A stretch of 64,000 nt of DNA from Rhodobacter sp. GTDB taxonomy: Bacteria; Pseudomonadota; Alphaproteobacteria; Rhodobacterales; Rhodobacteraceae. A model generated the notes under the pieces. The model did no database searches. It was not told the DNA's origin and worked only from the letters and a program-made list of their open reading frames with translations. The stretch is taken from positions 124,001 through 188,000 of the forward strand of contig JAIYAE010000019.1 of the NCBI GenBank assembly GCA_027489175.1. Reading direction: 5' to 3'. The translations under genes were made by a program, and so were the position numbers. Position 1 is the first letter of the stretch; each line of letters starts with the position of its first letter. Of the stretch, positions 27,618 to 36,389 are shown one piece after another.

Positions 27618-28595
27618 CTACTGCACCAGCGCCCGGGCAGCCTCTTGCAGGGTCGGGTCAGAGGCGAGATAGCCATCGATCATCGCCTCGACCTTGGTAC
27701 CACTGGTCATGAACAGCTCGAATCCCTGGCGCTCGGCTGCCGCGGCGAATTCTGGATCTGCCGCAAGACCATCAAACGCTGCCCGCAAGCGCGCCAATGC
27801 CTCGTCCGATGTGGCGGGCGGGGCGATGAAAGGCAGATGGACCGTCCCCGAGGACATCACCAGCTGCAGCGCCTTGCGCATCGCCTCGTCCGGCACGCGG
27901 TCCAGCAGGAAGGCGACCCCCGGAATTTCGTTCTTCGGCGTCGGAGAAAGTTCAACGACCACGTTGAACCGATCCATCATGTCGCCCTTGGACAGGGTGG
28001 TCAGGCCAATGCCGCACCGCGCACCGATTTCCCCGCGCTCCATTGCAAGGTCGATCTCGGTGGCGCTTTCGAAGCCGGTCACAATCTCGAACTTCGCGCC
28101 GAGCGCGTTCTTGATCGCCGCCGGGTATGTGTAGGTCGTGCTGTCCTTGCCGGTCGCGCCGACCTTGAAGTCCTGCGTCAGGAAGGCGTCAAGACTGTCA
28201 ATCCCCGCAGCCTTTGGCGAGATGCAGTAAGAGGCCGAGTTGGTCATGCTGACCAGATAATGCGCTTTGGTCGGGTCGAAATCCGTGCTTTCCGGGTCAA
28301 AGATCGGCATCAACGCCAGCGCCGAGCTTACCGTGGCGATCTGGCTGCCATCGGTGACTTCGCTGGCCATGACCATCTTTGCCAGCTTGACGCTGCCGGC
28401 ACCGGGGACATTTTCGACGACCACCTCGGTCGTGCCGGGCAAGTGGCGCGTGATATGGTCGGCAATCAACCGCGCCGCCTCGTCGTAAGAGCCGCCGCTG
28501 CCATAGCCGACCTGAATGGTCAGCGTCTCGGCTTGGGCAAGGGAGGAGAGCGAAAGGACAAAGACACTGCTGAGAATTGTCGAACGCAGGAACAT
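27618..28595 (-). CDS. Tripartite tricarboxylate transporter substrate-binding protein (TctC/Bug family)
   Basis: A 325-residue periplasmic protein with a clear signal peptide (TILSSVFVLSLSSLAQAETL). The mature part begins TIQVGYGSGGSYDEAARLIA, a variant of the Bug-family opening, and continues with VVVENVPGAGSVKLAKMV, the standard loop after the first strand. Length and fold fit TctC. It delivers an anionic substrate to the adjacent TctA/TctB fusion. Upstream, 33 nt away, an AMP-forming synthetase gene runs in the same direction, so the imported acid may be the substrate activated by that enzyme. Confidence 0.85.
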   Translation of the reverse strand: MFLRSTILSSVFVLSLSSLAQAETLTIQVGYGSGGSYDEAARLIADHITRHLPGTTEVVVENVPGAGSVKLAKMVMASEVTDGSQIATVSSALALMPIFDPESTDFDPTKAHYLVSMTNSASYCISPKAAGIDSLDAFLTQDFKVGATGKDSTTYTYPAAIKNALGAKFEIVTGFESATEIDLAMERGEIGARCGIGLTTLSKGDMMDRFNVVVELSPTPKNEIPGVAFLLDRVPDEAMRKALQLVMSSGTVHLPFIAPPATSDEALARLRAAFDGLAADPEFAAAAERQGFELFMTSGTKVEAMIDGYLASDPTLQEAARALVQ

Positions 28596-28628
28596 CAGGA
28601 TTTCTCTTTCCGGAATAGGGGGTTCGGG

Positions 28629-30047
28629 CTAAGGGGCGGTCATGGTTTGCAGATGGGTCGAGAGGCTGGCGCGGTCGATCTTGCCCGCAGCCGTGACGGG
28701 AATGGCGGCAACGTTGATGATGCGGAACGGGTAGCGCGGGCCCAGTTTTCCGGCCAGCCAATCGGCAAGGGCTGCAGCCTTGAAAGCGGGACCTGGCACA
28801 ACGGCCAGACCGACCATATCGCCCCCACCCGGGTCCGGCAGACGGAAAGCGGCGACATCCGCGATGTCCGGCTGGCCTTGCACAATCGCCTCGAACCATT
28901 GTGGCGCACGCTTGTTGCCACCGATGTTGAGAAACTCTGACCGTCGCCCCAGAAATTGCAGCGTCCCGTCGGCAAGGCGTCGGCAGATGTCGCCGGTTGC
29001 AACCCAGCCATCGGCATCGGTCAAAGAGGCGCCCGAGGGGAAATCGGTCACGCGGATCGGTTCGGGCACCCGCAACCAAAGCTCGCCCCCGGTTGTCGGG
29101 TCGGCCGGGGCGCCGCTTTCATCCACGAAGCGGTGGTCGAAATCAGGGTAAGGCTGGCCCACCCGGCCAGGAAGGTCCGGCTGTTCAGCCGGGCGCACAT
29201 GCGCGATCGAGCCGGTTTCGTTGCTGCCGTAGCACAGGAACACCTCGGCCCCGAACAGCGCCTCGGCCCGCGCGGCAAGATGGGGGGCGACTTCGCCGCC
29301 GCCCACCATGATCCGGCGCAGACTGACGGGCGCTGCGGCCCCCGCCTCGACCGCGGCAAGCAGGCGGCGGAAGTTCCATGGCGACAGGAAGGCCGTCGTT
29401 GCGCCAACGGCGGCGATGCCGCGCAGGTTGGCGGCATCATCCGCGACTGTATGAAGTTGAAGGACCCCGGACAGGACGCTGCGCGCCATGTAGTTGAAAA
29501 ACGGGCTTGATCCAGGGGCGTAACCAATGAAGACCGGACCCTCTGGCTGACCGCGCATCTCTTGCCCACGTTCGGCCCGCGCCAGAAGTCCGGCGTCGGT
29601 GATCAGGCGAAGTTTGGGCGTTCCGGTCGTCCCCGAAGTCGTCCGCACCATTGCGCCGCCCGGATGGATCGGCACGGCGCGGCGCGGCGAACGGATCCAG
29701 TCCGGGCCAACGGCGATATCTGCCACGCCAAGTGGCTTGGCGCCGGCGGTGACCAGATGCCAGTCCACGGCAATGCCCTCGCCGCTTCGCGGCATCGGTC
29801 CGATCGCCGTTGCACCGATCCGCAAGAGCGCCAGCCTAAGGGCGCTTCCGGCAATGGAATCCGACACATGGACCGACACCAGATCCCCGGCGGCAACCCC
29901 GTTGTCCTGCAGCGCCTCGGCAAAGGCGATCACGGTGAAGAAAAGGTTCCCAAAGGTGACCGGAGTGCCCGTCGGATCAATCATTGCGACCTTGGCCGCA
30001 TACGACCGGCAGCTGGCCTCAAACGCTTCTGAAAAGCCCCTGATCAT
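28629..30047 (-). CDS. AMP-forming acyl/aryl-CoA synthetase-like enzyme (ANL superfamily), copy 1
   Basis: A 472-residue ANL enzyme. Its phosphate loop is TTSGTTGTPKL (near residue 135), the adenine-site motif YGSNETGSI (near 275), the hinge region TGDICRRLADG followed by GRRSEFLNIGGNKR (near 355-375), and the C-terminal catalytic lysine is in TAAGKIDRA (near 457). It is shorter than most acyl-CoA ligases (500-550). It should activate a carboxylic acid as acyl-AMP and may transfer it to CoA or another acceptor. It precedes the TTT binding protein on the same strand and is divergent from copy 2. Confidence 0.82.
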   Translation of the reverse strand: MIRGFSEAFEASCRSYAAKVAMIDPTGTPVTFGNLFFTVIAFAEALQDNGVAAGDLVSVHVSDSIAGSALRLALLRIGATAIGPMPRSGEGIAVDWHLVTAGAKPLGVADIAVGPDWIRSPRRAVPIHPGGAMVRTTSGTTGTPKLRLITDAGLLARAERGQEMRGQPEGPVFIGYAPGSSPFFNYMARSVLSGVLQLHTVADDAANLRGIAAVGATTAFLSPWNFRRLLAAVEAGAAAPVSLRRIMVGGGEVAPHLAARAEALFGAEVFLCYGSNETGSIAHVRPAEQPDLPGRVGQPYPDFDHRFVDESGAPADPTTGGELWLRVPEPIRVTDFPSGASLTDADGWVATGDICRRLADGTLQFLGRRSEFLNIGGNKRAPQWFEAIVQGQPDIADVAAFRLPDPGGGDMVGLAVVPGPAFKAAALADWLAGKLGPRYPFRIINVAAIPVTAAGKIDRASLSTHLQTMTAP

Positions 30048-30196
30048 CTATTCCTTGCCCTTGGGTCACCATACTGGCCACCCACGCCACGCACAAGAAG
30101 CGTCATATGCAAATGCGCGTAGGCTTGACCTTGCCCCGGCACAGGTCAAGGTGCCAATGCCGCTGATCAAGACCGCCCGAGCCGGAGACCCGACGC
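30048..30196. promoter_or_regulatory. Divergent promoter region between ANL copies 1 and 2
   Basis: 149 nt separate the two divergent starts. It must hold promoters for both strands. I could not pick out confident -35/-10 pairs or an operator. Confidence 0.4.
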
Positions 30197-31642
30197 ATGA
30201 CCCTGATCTCCTCCTTTGCCCGGATGGCGCTGACCCGTCCGCAGAAAATCGCGCTGATCACGGAAAAGAGCCAGATGAGCTATCATGACCTGCTGCAGCT
30301 GGTGCAGGTCATGGATCTGGAACTTGTCACCCGTGGGCTGCGGACCGGGCAGACCGTGGTCATGGCCAGCAAACGGCCCGAACTTTGTGTGGCCCTGACG
30401 CTTCTTTTGTCCTGGCGCGGGCTGACGGTCATCTTCGCGCCGCCGGAGCAGGTGGCAGAGGCGGGCCTCGCGTTTGACTATGTGCTTGCCACCGAACCAA
30501 GCCCGTCCGTGCCGCGTGCCCGCCAGATCATCGTCGAGCCTGCGTGGTTCGGTCTGCTTGGAACACTGACGCTTCCGGATTTCACGGGGCCGACCAATCG
30601 GCAGCCTGGGATCTTCGTCTATCGGTCCTCGGGGTCGACCGGAGTGCCGAAATTCATCCGCTCTTCCGAGGCTGATCGCGTGGCCGATGCGCCGCGCCAT
30701 GCGTTCATGGGGGAAGTGGACCTTGGGTCGCGCCGCCTGATCTCCACGCTTTCGCTGCATTCCGGGTGGTCGATGTCCGTGGTGCTGGCGACGCTTCTTG
30801 CGGGTGGATCGGTCGTTGCACTTGCGGAAGGTGCTGCAAACGCCCTGCCCTGGATCGACCTTTATCATGTCGACACGTTGGCTGCCTCACCTGCCCTCCT
30901 GCAGCTTTACCTGCAGGAGGCTGGGGCGGCTCAGTATCTGTCCGGGCTGCGTGATATCCGGCTTGGTGGCGCGCAGTCAGGGCCGCGGTTGCTTGAAGAC
31001 TTCTCGCGTCTTTGCAGCGCGCGGCTGCACCTTGGGTACGGGTCCGCAGAGATTGGCCCCTGTTTCCGTTGGATTTACGACAGCACGCAACCGCGCCCGT
31101 CAGGATATCTGGGACCGCTGCGCCGCCCGGATCTGGAGTTGGGCTTTTTCGACGAGGATCTGAAGCTGCTTCCGACGGCAAGCGAGGGGCTGGTCGGTTT
31201 TCGCCCGGTCAAAGGCAGTTTCCAGCGCCAATACCTTGTTGAAGGGGCGGACGCCAAAACCGGGTTCATCAACGGATGGTTCATCACAGGCGACATCCTG
31301 CGCCGTGAAGGGGATGATTACTTTATCGTCGGACGCGCGAAAGAGGTCGTGAACTACGGCGGGAACAAATTCGCACTTTCACAGGTGCGACAGGTGCTGG
31401 AAGCCGCGTTTCCTGGAGCGATGCTCGCCCCGGTGGCACTTGCCGATGCGGACGGGATTGAACGCCTCGGCGTGGTCTATAGCGCAGCGCGCACCCTGTC
31501 CGAAGCGGAGCTGACGGCCGCCGTCGCCCCCTATTTCAAGGGTCTCAAGGTGTTGCAGTCCTTGCGGGTCGATCGGCTGCCGTTGACCGAAACGGGAAAG
31601 ATTGATTTGCGCCGCGCCAAGGCCATGCTGACGCTTGGCTAG
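30197..31642 (+). CDS. AMP-forming synthetase-like enzyme (ANL superfamily), copy 2
   Basis: A 481-residue ANL enzyme with P-loop YRSSGSTGVPKFIRS (near residue 143), LGYGSAEIGPCFRW (near 280), the hinge TGDILRREGDDYFIVGRAKEV (near 360) and the catalytic lysine region LTETGKIDLRRAK (near 470). The N-terminal half has little similarity to copies 1 and 3, so its acid substrate is likely different. No acyl-carrier gene lies next to it. The ATG at 30197 starts a clean domain. It ends 73 nt before the convergent OMP gene, with a hairpin terminator between. Confidence 0.82.
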   Translation: MTLISSFARMALTRPQKIALITEKSQMSYHDLLQLVQVMDLELVTRGLRTGQTVVMASKRPELCVALTLLLSWRGLTVIFAPPEQVAEAGLAFDYVLATEPSPSVPRARQIIVEPAWFGLLGTLTLPDFTGPTNRQPGIFVYRSSGSTGVPKFIRSSEADRVADAPRHAFMGEVDLGSRRLISTLSLHSGWSMSVVLATLLAGGSVVALAEGAANALPWIDLYHVDTLAASPALLQLYLQEAGAAQYLSGLRDIRLGGAQSGPRLLEDFSRLCSARLHLGYGSAEIGPCFRWIYDSTQPRPSGYLGPLRRPDLELGFFDEDLKLLPTASEGLVGFRPVKGSFQRQYLVEGADAKTGFINGWFITGDILRREGDDYFIVGRAKEVVNYGGNKFALSQVRQVLEAAFPGAMLAPVALADADGIERLGVVYSAARTLSEAELTAAVAPYFKGLKVLQSLRVDRLPLTETGKIDLRRAKAMLTLG

Positions 31643-31650
31643 TCGATCAA

Positions 31651-31683
31651 AAGGAAAAAGCCGCACCAGAGGACTGGCGCGGC
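31651..31683 (-). terminator. Terminator of the OMP gene (possibly two-way)
   Basis: A 10-bp stem (gccgcaccag/ctggcgcggc, one mismatch) with loop AGGA. On the minus strand it is followed by CTTTTTCCTTTT, a good U-tract. It lies between the convergent ANL copy 2 and OMP genes. Confidence 0.75.
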
Positions 31684-31714
31684 CATTCATTGCAAGATCA
31701 GCGGCAGTCCTGCC

Positions 31715-32320
31715 CTAGAAGCGGAAACCCACCCGGATGGAAACCGTCGTAAGATCGACGTCGTCCATGTAGTTCTCAGCCGGGCCACCATAGAGCGTGC
31801 CGCCAACATCCAAATTGCGCTTGGTGATGTCGCCGCCGATGAAGATGTTGTCGGTGACCGAAGTTTCAAATCCAGCGCCGAAGTTGAAGCCCGAGACGTC
31901 GCCACCGGTTTCATCGTCGATTTCAACGGCCACATCGCCGACACTGTACCCAAGCGAACCGTAGAACAGGGTGTTGCCCACCACGGTCCCAAGACGGCCC
32001 TTCAGGTCAATCAAGTTGCTGATGGAGCCTGCGTACACTGCGTCTGGATCATCGGACTCAGCTTTGCCGACCAAGCCAAGCTCAGCCCCGTAAACCAGAT
32101 TGCCAGAGACGAAGTTGTAGCCGGCGAAAAGCGACCCGCTCGGTCCACCGTCGAAGGAATATTCGTCATTGCCAAAAGCAAGAAAGTCACCGGCCTTGGC
32201 ACCAACCCCGACGCCCCCGTAGAAGCCTCCGACATCCTGCGCTTGGGCCAGACCCGCCGAACCTGCGAGGAGCGCTGCAGCACCACCGACAACTCGAACA
32301 GCAACATCTGTTTTTGCCAT
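31715..32320 (-). CDS. Outer-membrane beta-barrel protein (OmpA-like/porin-like 8-strand type)
   Basis: A 201-residue protein with a signal peptide (VRVVGGAAALLAGSAGLAQA). The mature part alternates short hydrophobic strands and turns: GFYGGVGVGAKAGDF, SGSLFAGYNFVSG, LVYGAELGLVG, GNTLFYGSLGYSVGDVAVE, GFNFGAGFETSVTDN. It ends with an aromatic residue (RVGFRF), the signal for outer-membrane assembly. This fits a small 8-strand OMP_b-brl barrel. The ATG at 32320 begins the signal peptide; the longer frame upstream does not. It stands alone between ANL copies 2 and 3, and the link with them is unknown. Confidence 0.85.
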   Translation of the reverse strand: MAKTDVAVRVVGGAAALLAGSAGLAQAQDVGGFYGGVGVGAKAGDFLAFGNDEYSFDGGPSGSLFAGYNFVSGNLVYGAELGLVGKAESDDPDAVYAGSISNLIDLKGRLGTVVGNTLFYGSLGYSVGDVAVEIDDETGGDVSGFNFGAGFETSVTDNIFIGGDITKRNLDVGGTLYGGPAENYMDDVDLTTVSIRVGFRF

Positions 32321-32451
32321 GATTTTTCCCAAGCAAAAGAATTCGTCTATGCGGATGTTAGATGAAAATCTGACCTTGGGGAAGTTTGATATTCGCACCC
32401 CGGTGCACGGTTTTTGCATGCGACAAAGCGGCAACAGCGGATCTGGCTCCG

Positions 32452-33936
32452 CTAATCAGCCAGGACGTCCCGCGCCTTTGCCTGGCGCCGGAACTTGCCG
32501 TCAGCCACAAGCTGCACGCAGGCGCGGCGGTCGGCCTTGCCGTTGGCATTTCGCGGCAGGCTGTCGGCGAACAGGAAGCGTTTGGGCACAATCGCCTCTC
32601 CGCCCAGGGCAAGCAGGGTCAGGCGCGCTTGCGACAGGACTGCAGGCATGTCGGCCCCGGCTTCGAGGCTTAAGAAAGCGCGCAGGCCATCGGTCCCTTC
32701 GACATCAGGCAAGGTGAAGGTAATGGCGTCCTTGACCCCAGGAACGCCCAGCAGCGCAAAGTCGAGGAGCTGGGCGTTTACCTTTTGGCCGCCCAAGTTG
32801 AACTGCTCATTGTTGCGACCCGTGATATGGAACTGTCCCTGTGCATCCCAAAGACCCAGGTCGCCGGGATAGAACCAACCGCCGCGAAAGCTTGTCGCTG
32901 TCGCTTCGGGCGCGTTGATGTAACCGGGGGCGAGGTAGCTGTTCCTGACCCGGATGATCCCCTCGGCCCCTGTAGGGAGCGGGTGGTCTTCACCGTCCAC
33001 CACCTGCACCTCTGCCCCCGAAGCCAGTACCGTCCGGCTATTGACGCTGCCGTCGGGCGCCAAGGTCTTGATGGTCGAGAGGGCGTTGAAGCCCTCTGTC
33101 GATCCGTAGCCGACCCAGACCGCCTGGAATCCGTCCAGCAGCTTTCGCACCAAGGGTTCTGCCGCCGGTCCGCCGGAAAGCTGGATCGCCGGGACCTTCC
33201 CCTTCCAGATGATGGTCCCAAGCCCGCTCATCGCCTGCGCCGGTGAGGCAAGCGCAAAGCCGACGCCGTCGTCAAACCAGTTTTCAGCGTCGCGCCCGTG
33301 CCGGACCGATCCTGCGTGCAGCAGCGCGGTGACCGCATAGGTCAGCCAAACCGGTGCCGAGACCGGAAAAAGGCTTGCCAGTCTTTTCTGCCCCCAGTCC
33401 AGCCGCGCGGAATTGGCGACAATCCGGTCTTGGACAATCCGGTGTGACAGGCCGACCAGCTTTGGCGTCCCCGTCGTGCCCGAGGTCTGGCTGATCATCC
33501 AGATGTCGTCATTACTCTTGAAGCCCGCGAATGGCAGGGCCGTCCCGGGCGCAACCGAACCGGCGCTAAACCAGCTTTCGTCCAGCAAGGTTACAGGCAC
33601 CGGCGAAGGCGCTGGCAGGCTGCCATCGTCCAGCACCATGTCGAGGGCAAGTCGGTCCGTCCCAAGAAGGTTGCCGTGGCCGAAAATCCAGCGCGCGCCC
33701 AAGAGGGCAGTTGCGAACAGCGAGGCCAGGGCCACGACGGGATCTGCGGTCCGGACCGCGATCGTGCTGCCTGGACCGAGGCCGCGGTCATGAAGGCCCA
33801 AGGCGATGCGCAGGCTGGCCTCAGCCAATTGACCGTGGGAAACCATCAGACCGGAGCCGACGATTGCTGGCCGGTCCGGATGGGCAGCCACGCCGCCAAT
33901 ATAGCGCCGGGCGAGGTTTGATGGATTGAGGGTCAT
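32452..33936 (-). CDS. AMP-forming synthetase-like enzyme (ANL superfamily), copy 3
   Basis: A 494-residue ANL enzyme. Motifs in order are MISQTSGTTGTPKLVGLS (near 148), VWVGYGSTEGFNA (near 275), YPGDLGLWDAQGQFHITGR (near 375) and the catalytic lysine in LPRNANGKADRRA (near 470). The glycine-rich segment NNEQFNLGGQKVN shows an intact C-terminal flap. All core residues for adenylation look present. It runs opposite to copy 2, with the OMP gene between. The three ANL genes in 5.3 kb are too different from each other to be recent duplicates. Confidence 0.82.
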   Translation of the reverse strand: MTLNPSNLARRYIGGVAAHPDRPAIVGSGLMVSHGQLAEASLRIALGLHDRGLGPGSTIAVRTADPVVALASLFATALLGARWIFGHGNLLGTDRLALDMVLDDGSLPAPSPVPVTLLDESWFSAGSVAPGTALPFAGFKSNDDIWMISQTSGTTGTPKLVGLSHRIVQDRIVANSARLDWGQKRLASLFPVSAPVWLTYAVTALLHAGSVRHGRDAENWFDDGVGFALASPAQAMSGLGTIIWKGKVPAIQLSGGPAAEPLVRKLLDGFQAVWVGYGSTEGFNALSTIKTLAPDGSVNSRTVLASGAEVQVVDGEDHPLPTGAEGIIRVRNSYLAPGYINAPEATATSFRGGWFYPGDLGLWDAQGQFHITGRNNEQFNLGGQKVNAQLLDFALLGVPGVKDAITFTLPDVEGTDGLRAFLSLEAGADMPAVLSQARLTLLALGGEAIVPKRFLFADSLPRNANGKADRRACVQLVADGKFRRQAKARDVLAD

Positions 33937-34053
33937 GTGGGGCTGCTTGCCTTGTCAGATGGAGCCAGACTGGCCTGATGGACCAGAAGCGTCAATCCAC
34001 GGCGTCCGTGACCGGAAGGTCAGGGGAAGATGGGATGCCGCAAGCGCGGGCCG

Positions 34054-35292
34054 TCAGCCGAAAAAGCCAATCTGCAAGACGCGCCCGAACCCAGGGGGTG
34101 GCGTATCGGTTGGCGTTGCCCAAATCACCGGAAAGCGGGGGGCGGGGGGCAAAGGAGCATCAAGGTCGGTAAGGACAATCAGCACCGCGGGACGGATCGC
34201 GGCAGCGCGGGCGAAAAGATCGCCGTAGTCGGTGCCGCCCCCACTGCGCAGGGGGGTTCTTGTCAGGGCCTGCCAGCCATCGGGATCAAGACGCAGTTCC
34301 TGGAACACAGCCTCATCAAAGGCCAGAAGATGCGCCTCGGCCCCGGTGCGGCGGGTGATCCCCTCAGCCTCGGCCAGGAAAAGGCGAAGGGTTTGCGGGT
34401 CGATGGATGACGAGGTATCAAGCCCGATCACGATCCGCGGACACTGGCTTTGGCGCAGGCGTCCCGGTTCATATACCGGGGCGGGGGTGCCGCGACGCTC
34501 GGCCTCGGCCATGCGGGCGACCCAGGCGCCCGAGGGGCGACGCCAGCTGGTTTGCGGCCGGTCTGTCAGAGCCAGGGCCAGAAGGCGGCGCAGATGCACT
34601 TCCCAGGGGGTGGCTGCGGGGGCGAGGTCGGCAAGGATCGCGCCCAGTCGACCGATCCCCTGCCCCGCTTTCCGCCCAGCCTCGATCGCGCGGAGCATCT
34701 GGTTGCGCCAATCGGCGGCGGATTGGGGTTTGGCGTCATCCTGCGGGTCACCCGCGCCCAGGTCCTCAGCAAAACCCCGGGTCTTGGCCCAATCTTTCAG
34801 GCGCTTGGCGCGACCCGCGTCGCTGTGCAGCGCCATGGCAAGACGGTCCGCGTCCCAGCGTTCCAGAGCTGCGATGGGGGTAGGTTCGGGGATGCCCGCC
34901 TGCTGCAAGAGGTCCGTCAGTGTGACGGCAGGGCGCGGGATGGCGTGTCCGGCAAGGATCAGCGTGTCGTTGATGATCCCATCTGCCGCCAGACCGTAAA
35001 GAGAGGGATCAAAACCGTCGCCCAGCCGTTCCCGAAGCCCCGCCATCCGGGGGGAATGGCGCAAGGCGACGTGCAGGATGTGATGGGCAACGAGGCCCAC
35101 CTGTTCGGGCAGGGCAAGCTGGTCAAAGGCGGGGCCGTAGGTGATGACCTCACCCGCGGTCACCGTCGCACCGTCGCCGTCGCGGTGGCGGCACCACAGG
35201 CCAAGGACGGCCAAGGCTGGGTCCACCTCACCCAGATGGGCCAGCGCGCGGGCGGCGCGTCGGGTATGCGCGCCCGTGGGCTCCGCCCTCAC
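34054..35292 (-). CDS. VWA-like protein with metallopeptidase-like N-terminal domain (DUF2201-like)
   Basis: A 412-residue protein starting at GTG 35292, which overlaps the stop of the MoxR gene (GTGA). The N-terminal half resembles the putative metallopeptidase domain of DUF2201, with GLVAHHILHVALRH at about residues 60-73, where the family normally has an HExxH-type helix. Here the Glu position is His, so peptidase activity is doubtful. The middle has LGDGFDPSLYGLAADGIIND. The C-terminal VWA-like domain carries a MIDAS motif, IGLDTSSSIDP (near 300), and SGGGTDYGDLF. It is expected to work with the MoxR ATPase as a metal-dependent adaptor or chaperone pair. Confidence 0.82.
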   Translation of the reverse strand: MRAEPTGAHTRRAARALAHLGEVDPALAVLGLWCRHRDGDGATVTAGEVITYGPAFDQLALPEQVGLVAHHILHVALRHSPRMAGLRERLGDGFDPSLYGLAADGIINDTLILAGHAIPRPAVTLTDLLQQAGIPEPTPIAALERWDADRLAMALHSDAGRAKRLKDWAKTRGFAEDLGAGDPQDDAKPQSAADWRNQMLRAIEAGRKAGQGIGRLGAILADLAPAATPWEVHLRRLLALALTDRPQTSWRRPSGAWVARMAEAERRGTPAPVYEPGRLRQSQCPRIVIGLDTSSSIDPQTLRLFLAEAEGITRRTGAEAHLLAFDEAVFQELRLDPDGWQALTRTPLRSGGGTDYGDLFARAAAIRPAVLIVLTDLDAPLPPAPRFPVIWATPTDTPPPGFGRVLQIGFFG

Positions 35293-36389
35293 GGCAAGCC
35301 TGCGGCCTGCCGGTCGGCGGCATAGGCGGCATAGGCGTCTGACGTGGCGAACGCGTCGGCCCACCCCTTTTCCAGCGCGCGGCCGATCAGAAGCTCGAAC
35401 CCGAAGGTGGCAAGATCGCTGAGCGGCAGGCCCTTCGCCATGGCCCCCTGCCCCCGCAGATCGGCAAGGATTTCAATGGTGGCGGGCAGGGTCTTTTCGC
35501 TGGCCGCGCCGACCAGGCCATAAACTAGGGCGGTCAGACCATGGAGCGTGGCCGGGTAAAGGGCGGCGCGGTCAGCGCGGGGGGTGGCAAGCATCAGGTC
35601 GATCTGCACCGTGGCCGCGATCTCATCGGCCAGAAGGGCAAACTCGGCGGCGGGGGCAGAGCCCACGGTGCCTGCAATCATCACTTGCCGCAGGGCGCGG
35701 TCCGGCACGGCAGACATGATGCGGCTGACACGGGTCCAGCTGCGCGGGGTGCAGGCGATCATCTGGCCCCGGCGCAGGGCGTCTTCGGTGGTTTCCAGAA
35801 GGTCTGGCCTGGTGCGGATAAGAGCCGCGACCGTGGGGTGGATGCCTGCAGGCAGGGCATAGTGCTTCAGCCAGTCCTCGGCCGAGGCCTGAACGATCAC
35901 ATGCACCAGCCGGTCGCTGAGCGCCGTGCCCATGTCATAGGCAATCGCCCCATCCTCAACCTGGTTGCCCGCGGCCACGATCATCACGTTTGCGGGCAAG
36001 AGGTGCCGCCCGACGCGGCGCTCCTGCAACAGGCCGTAGACCGTGGGCTGCAAGGATGGCGCGGCTGAGGTCAGTTCGTCCAGAAACAGGATCGCGGGCG
36101 CGTCCGTGTCAGGCAGGTCCTCCGGGCGATACCAGACCGTCTTCGACGTGGCATGGTCGAAATAGGGCAGGCCGCGCAGGTCCTGCGGCTCGATCGTGGT
36201 CAGGCGCAGGTCATAAAGCTGGGCACCGATACGGGCGGCAAGGGTCTGCACCACCTCGGTCTTCCCAACACCTGGGCGGCCGTGCAGCATCCAGGATGTG
36301 GTCAGGGCACCTGCGACCTGCGCATCCCAAGCCGCTTGCAGCACCCGAAGCGCCTCACCTGCGGAAACGGTGGTTGCGTTGACGGTCAT
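35289..36389 (-). CDS. MoxR-type AAA+ ATPase
   Basis: A 366-residue AAA+ protein with Walker A HGRPGVGKTEVVQ (near 43), Walker B ILFLDELTSA (near 100), sensor 1 in VMIVAAGNQVEDGA and an arginine finger region near LSDRLVHV. This is typical of MoxR-type ATPases paired with VWA proteins. Start and stop overlap the neighbours by 4 nt each (ATGA upstream, GTGA downstream), giving a tight three-gene operon 37072-34054. Such pairs remodel or mature protein complexes, often inserting metals. The client is not evident here. Confidence 0.88.
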   Translation of the reverse strand: MTVNATTVSAGEALRVLQAAWDAQVAGALTTSWMLHGRPGVGKTEVVQTLAARIGAQLYDLRLTTIEPQDLRGLPYFDHATSKTVWYRPEDLPDTDAPAILFLDELTSAAPSLQPTVYGLLQERRVGRHLLPANVMIVAAGNQVEDGAIAYDMGTALSDRLVHVIVQASAEDWLKHYALPAGIHPTVAALIRTRPDLLETTEDALRRGQMIACTPRSWTRVSRIMSAVPDRALRQVMIAGTVGSAPAAEFALLADEIAATVQIDLMLATPRADRAALYPATLHGLTALVYGLVGAASEKTLPATIEILADLRGQGAMAKGLPLSDLATFGFELLIGRALEKGWADAFATSDAYAAYAADRQAAGLP

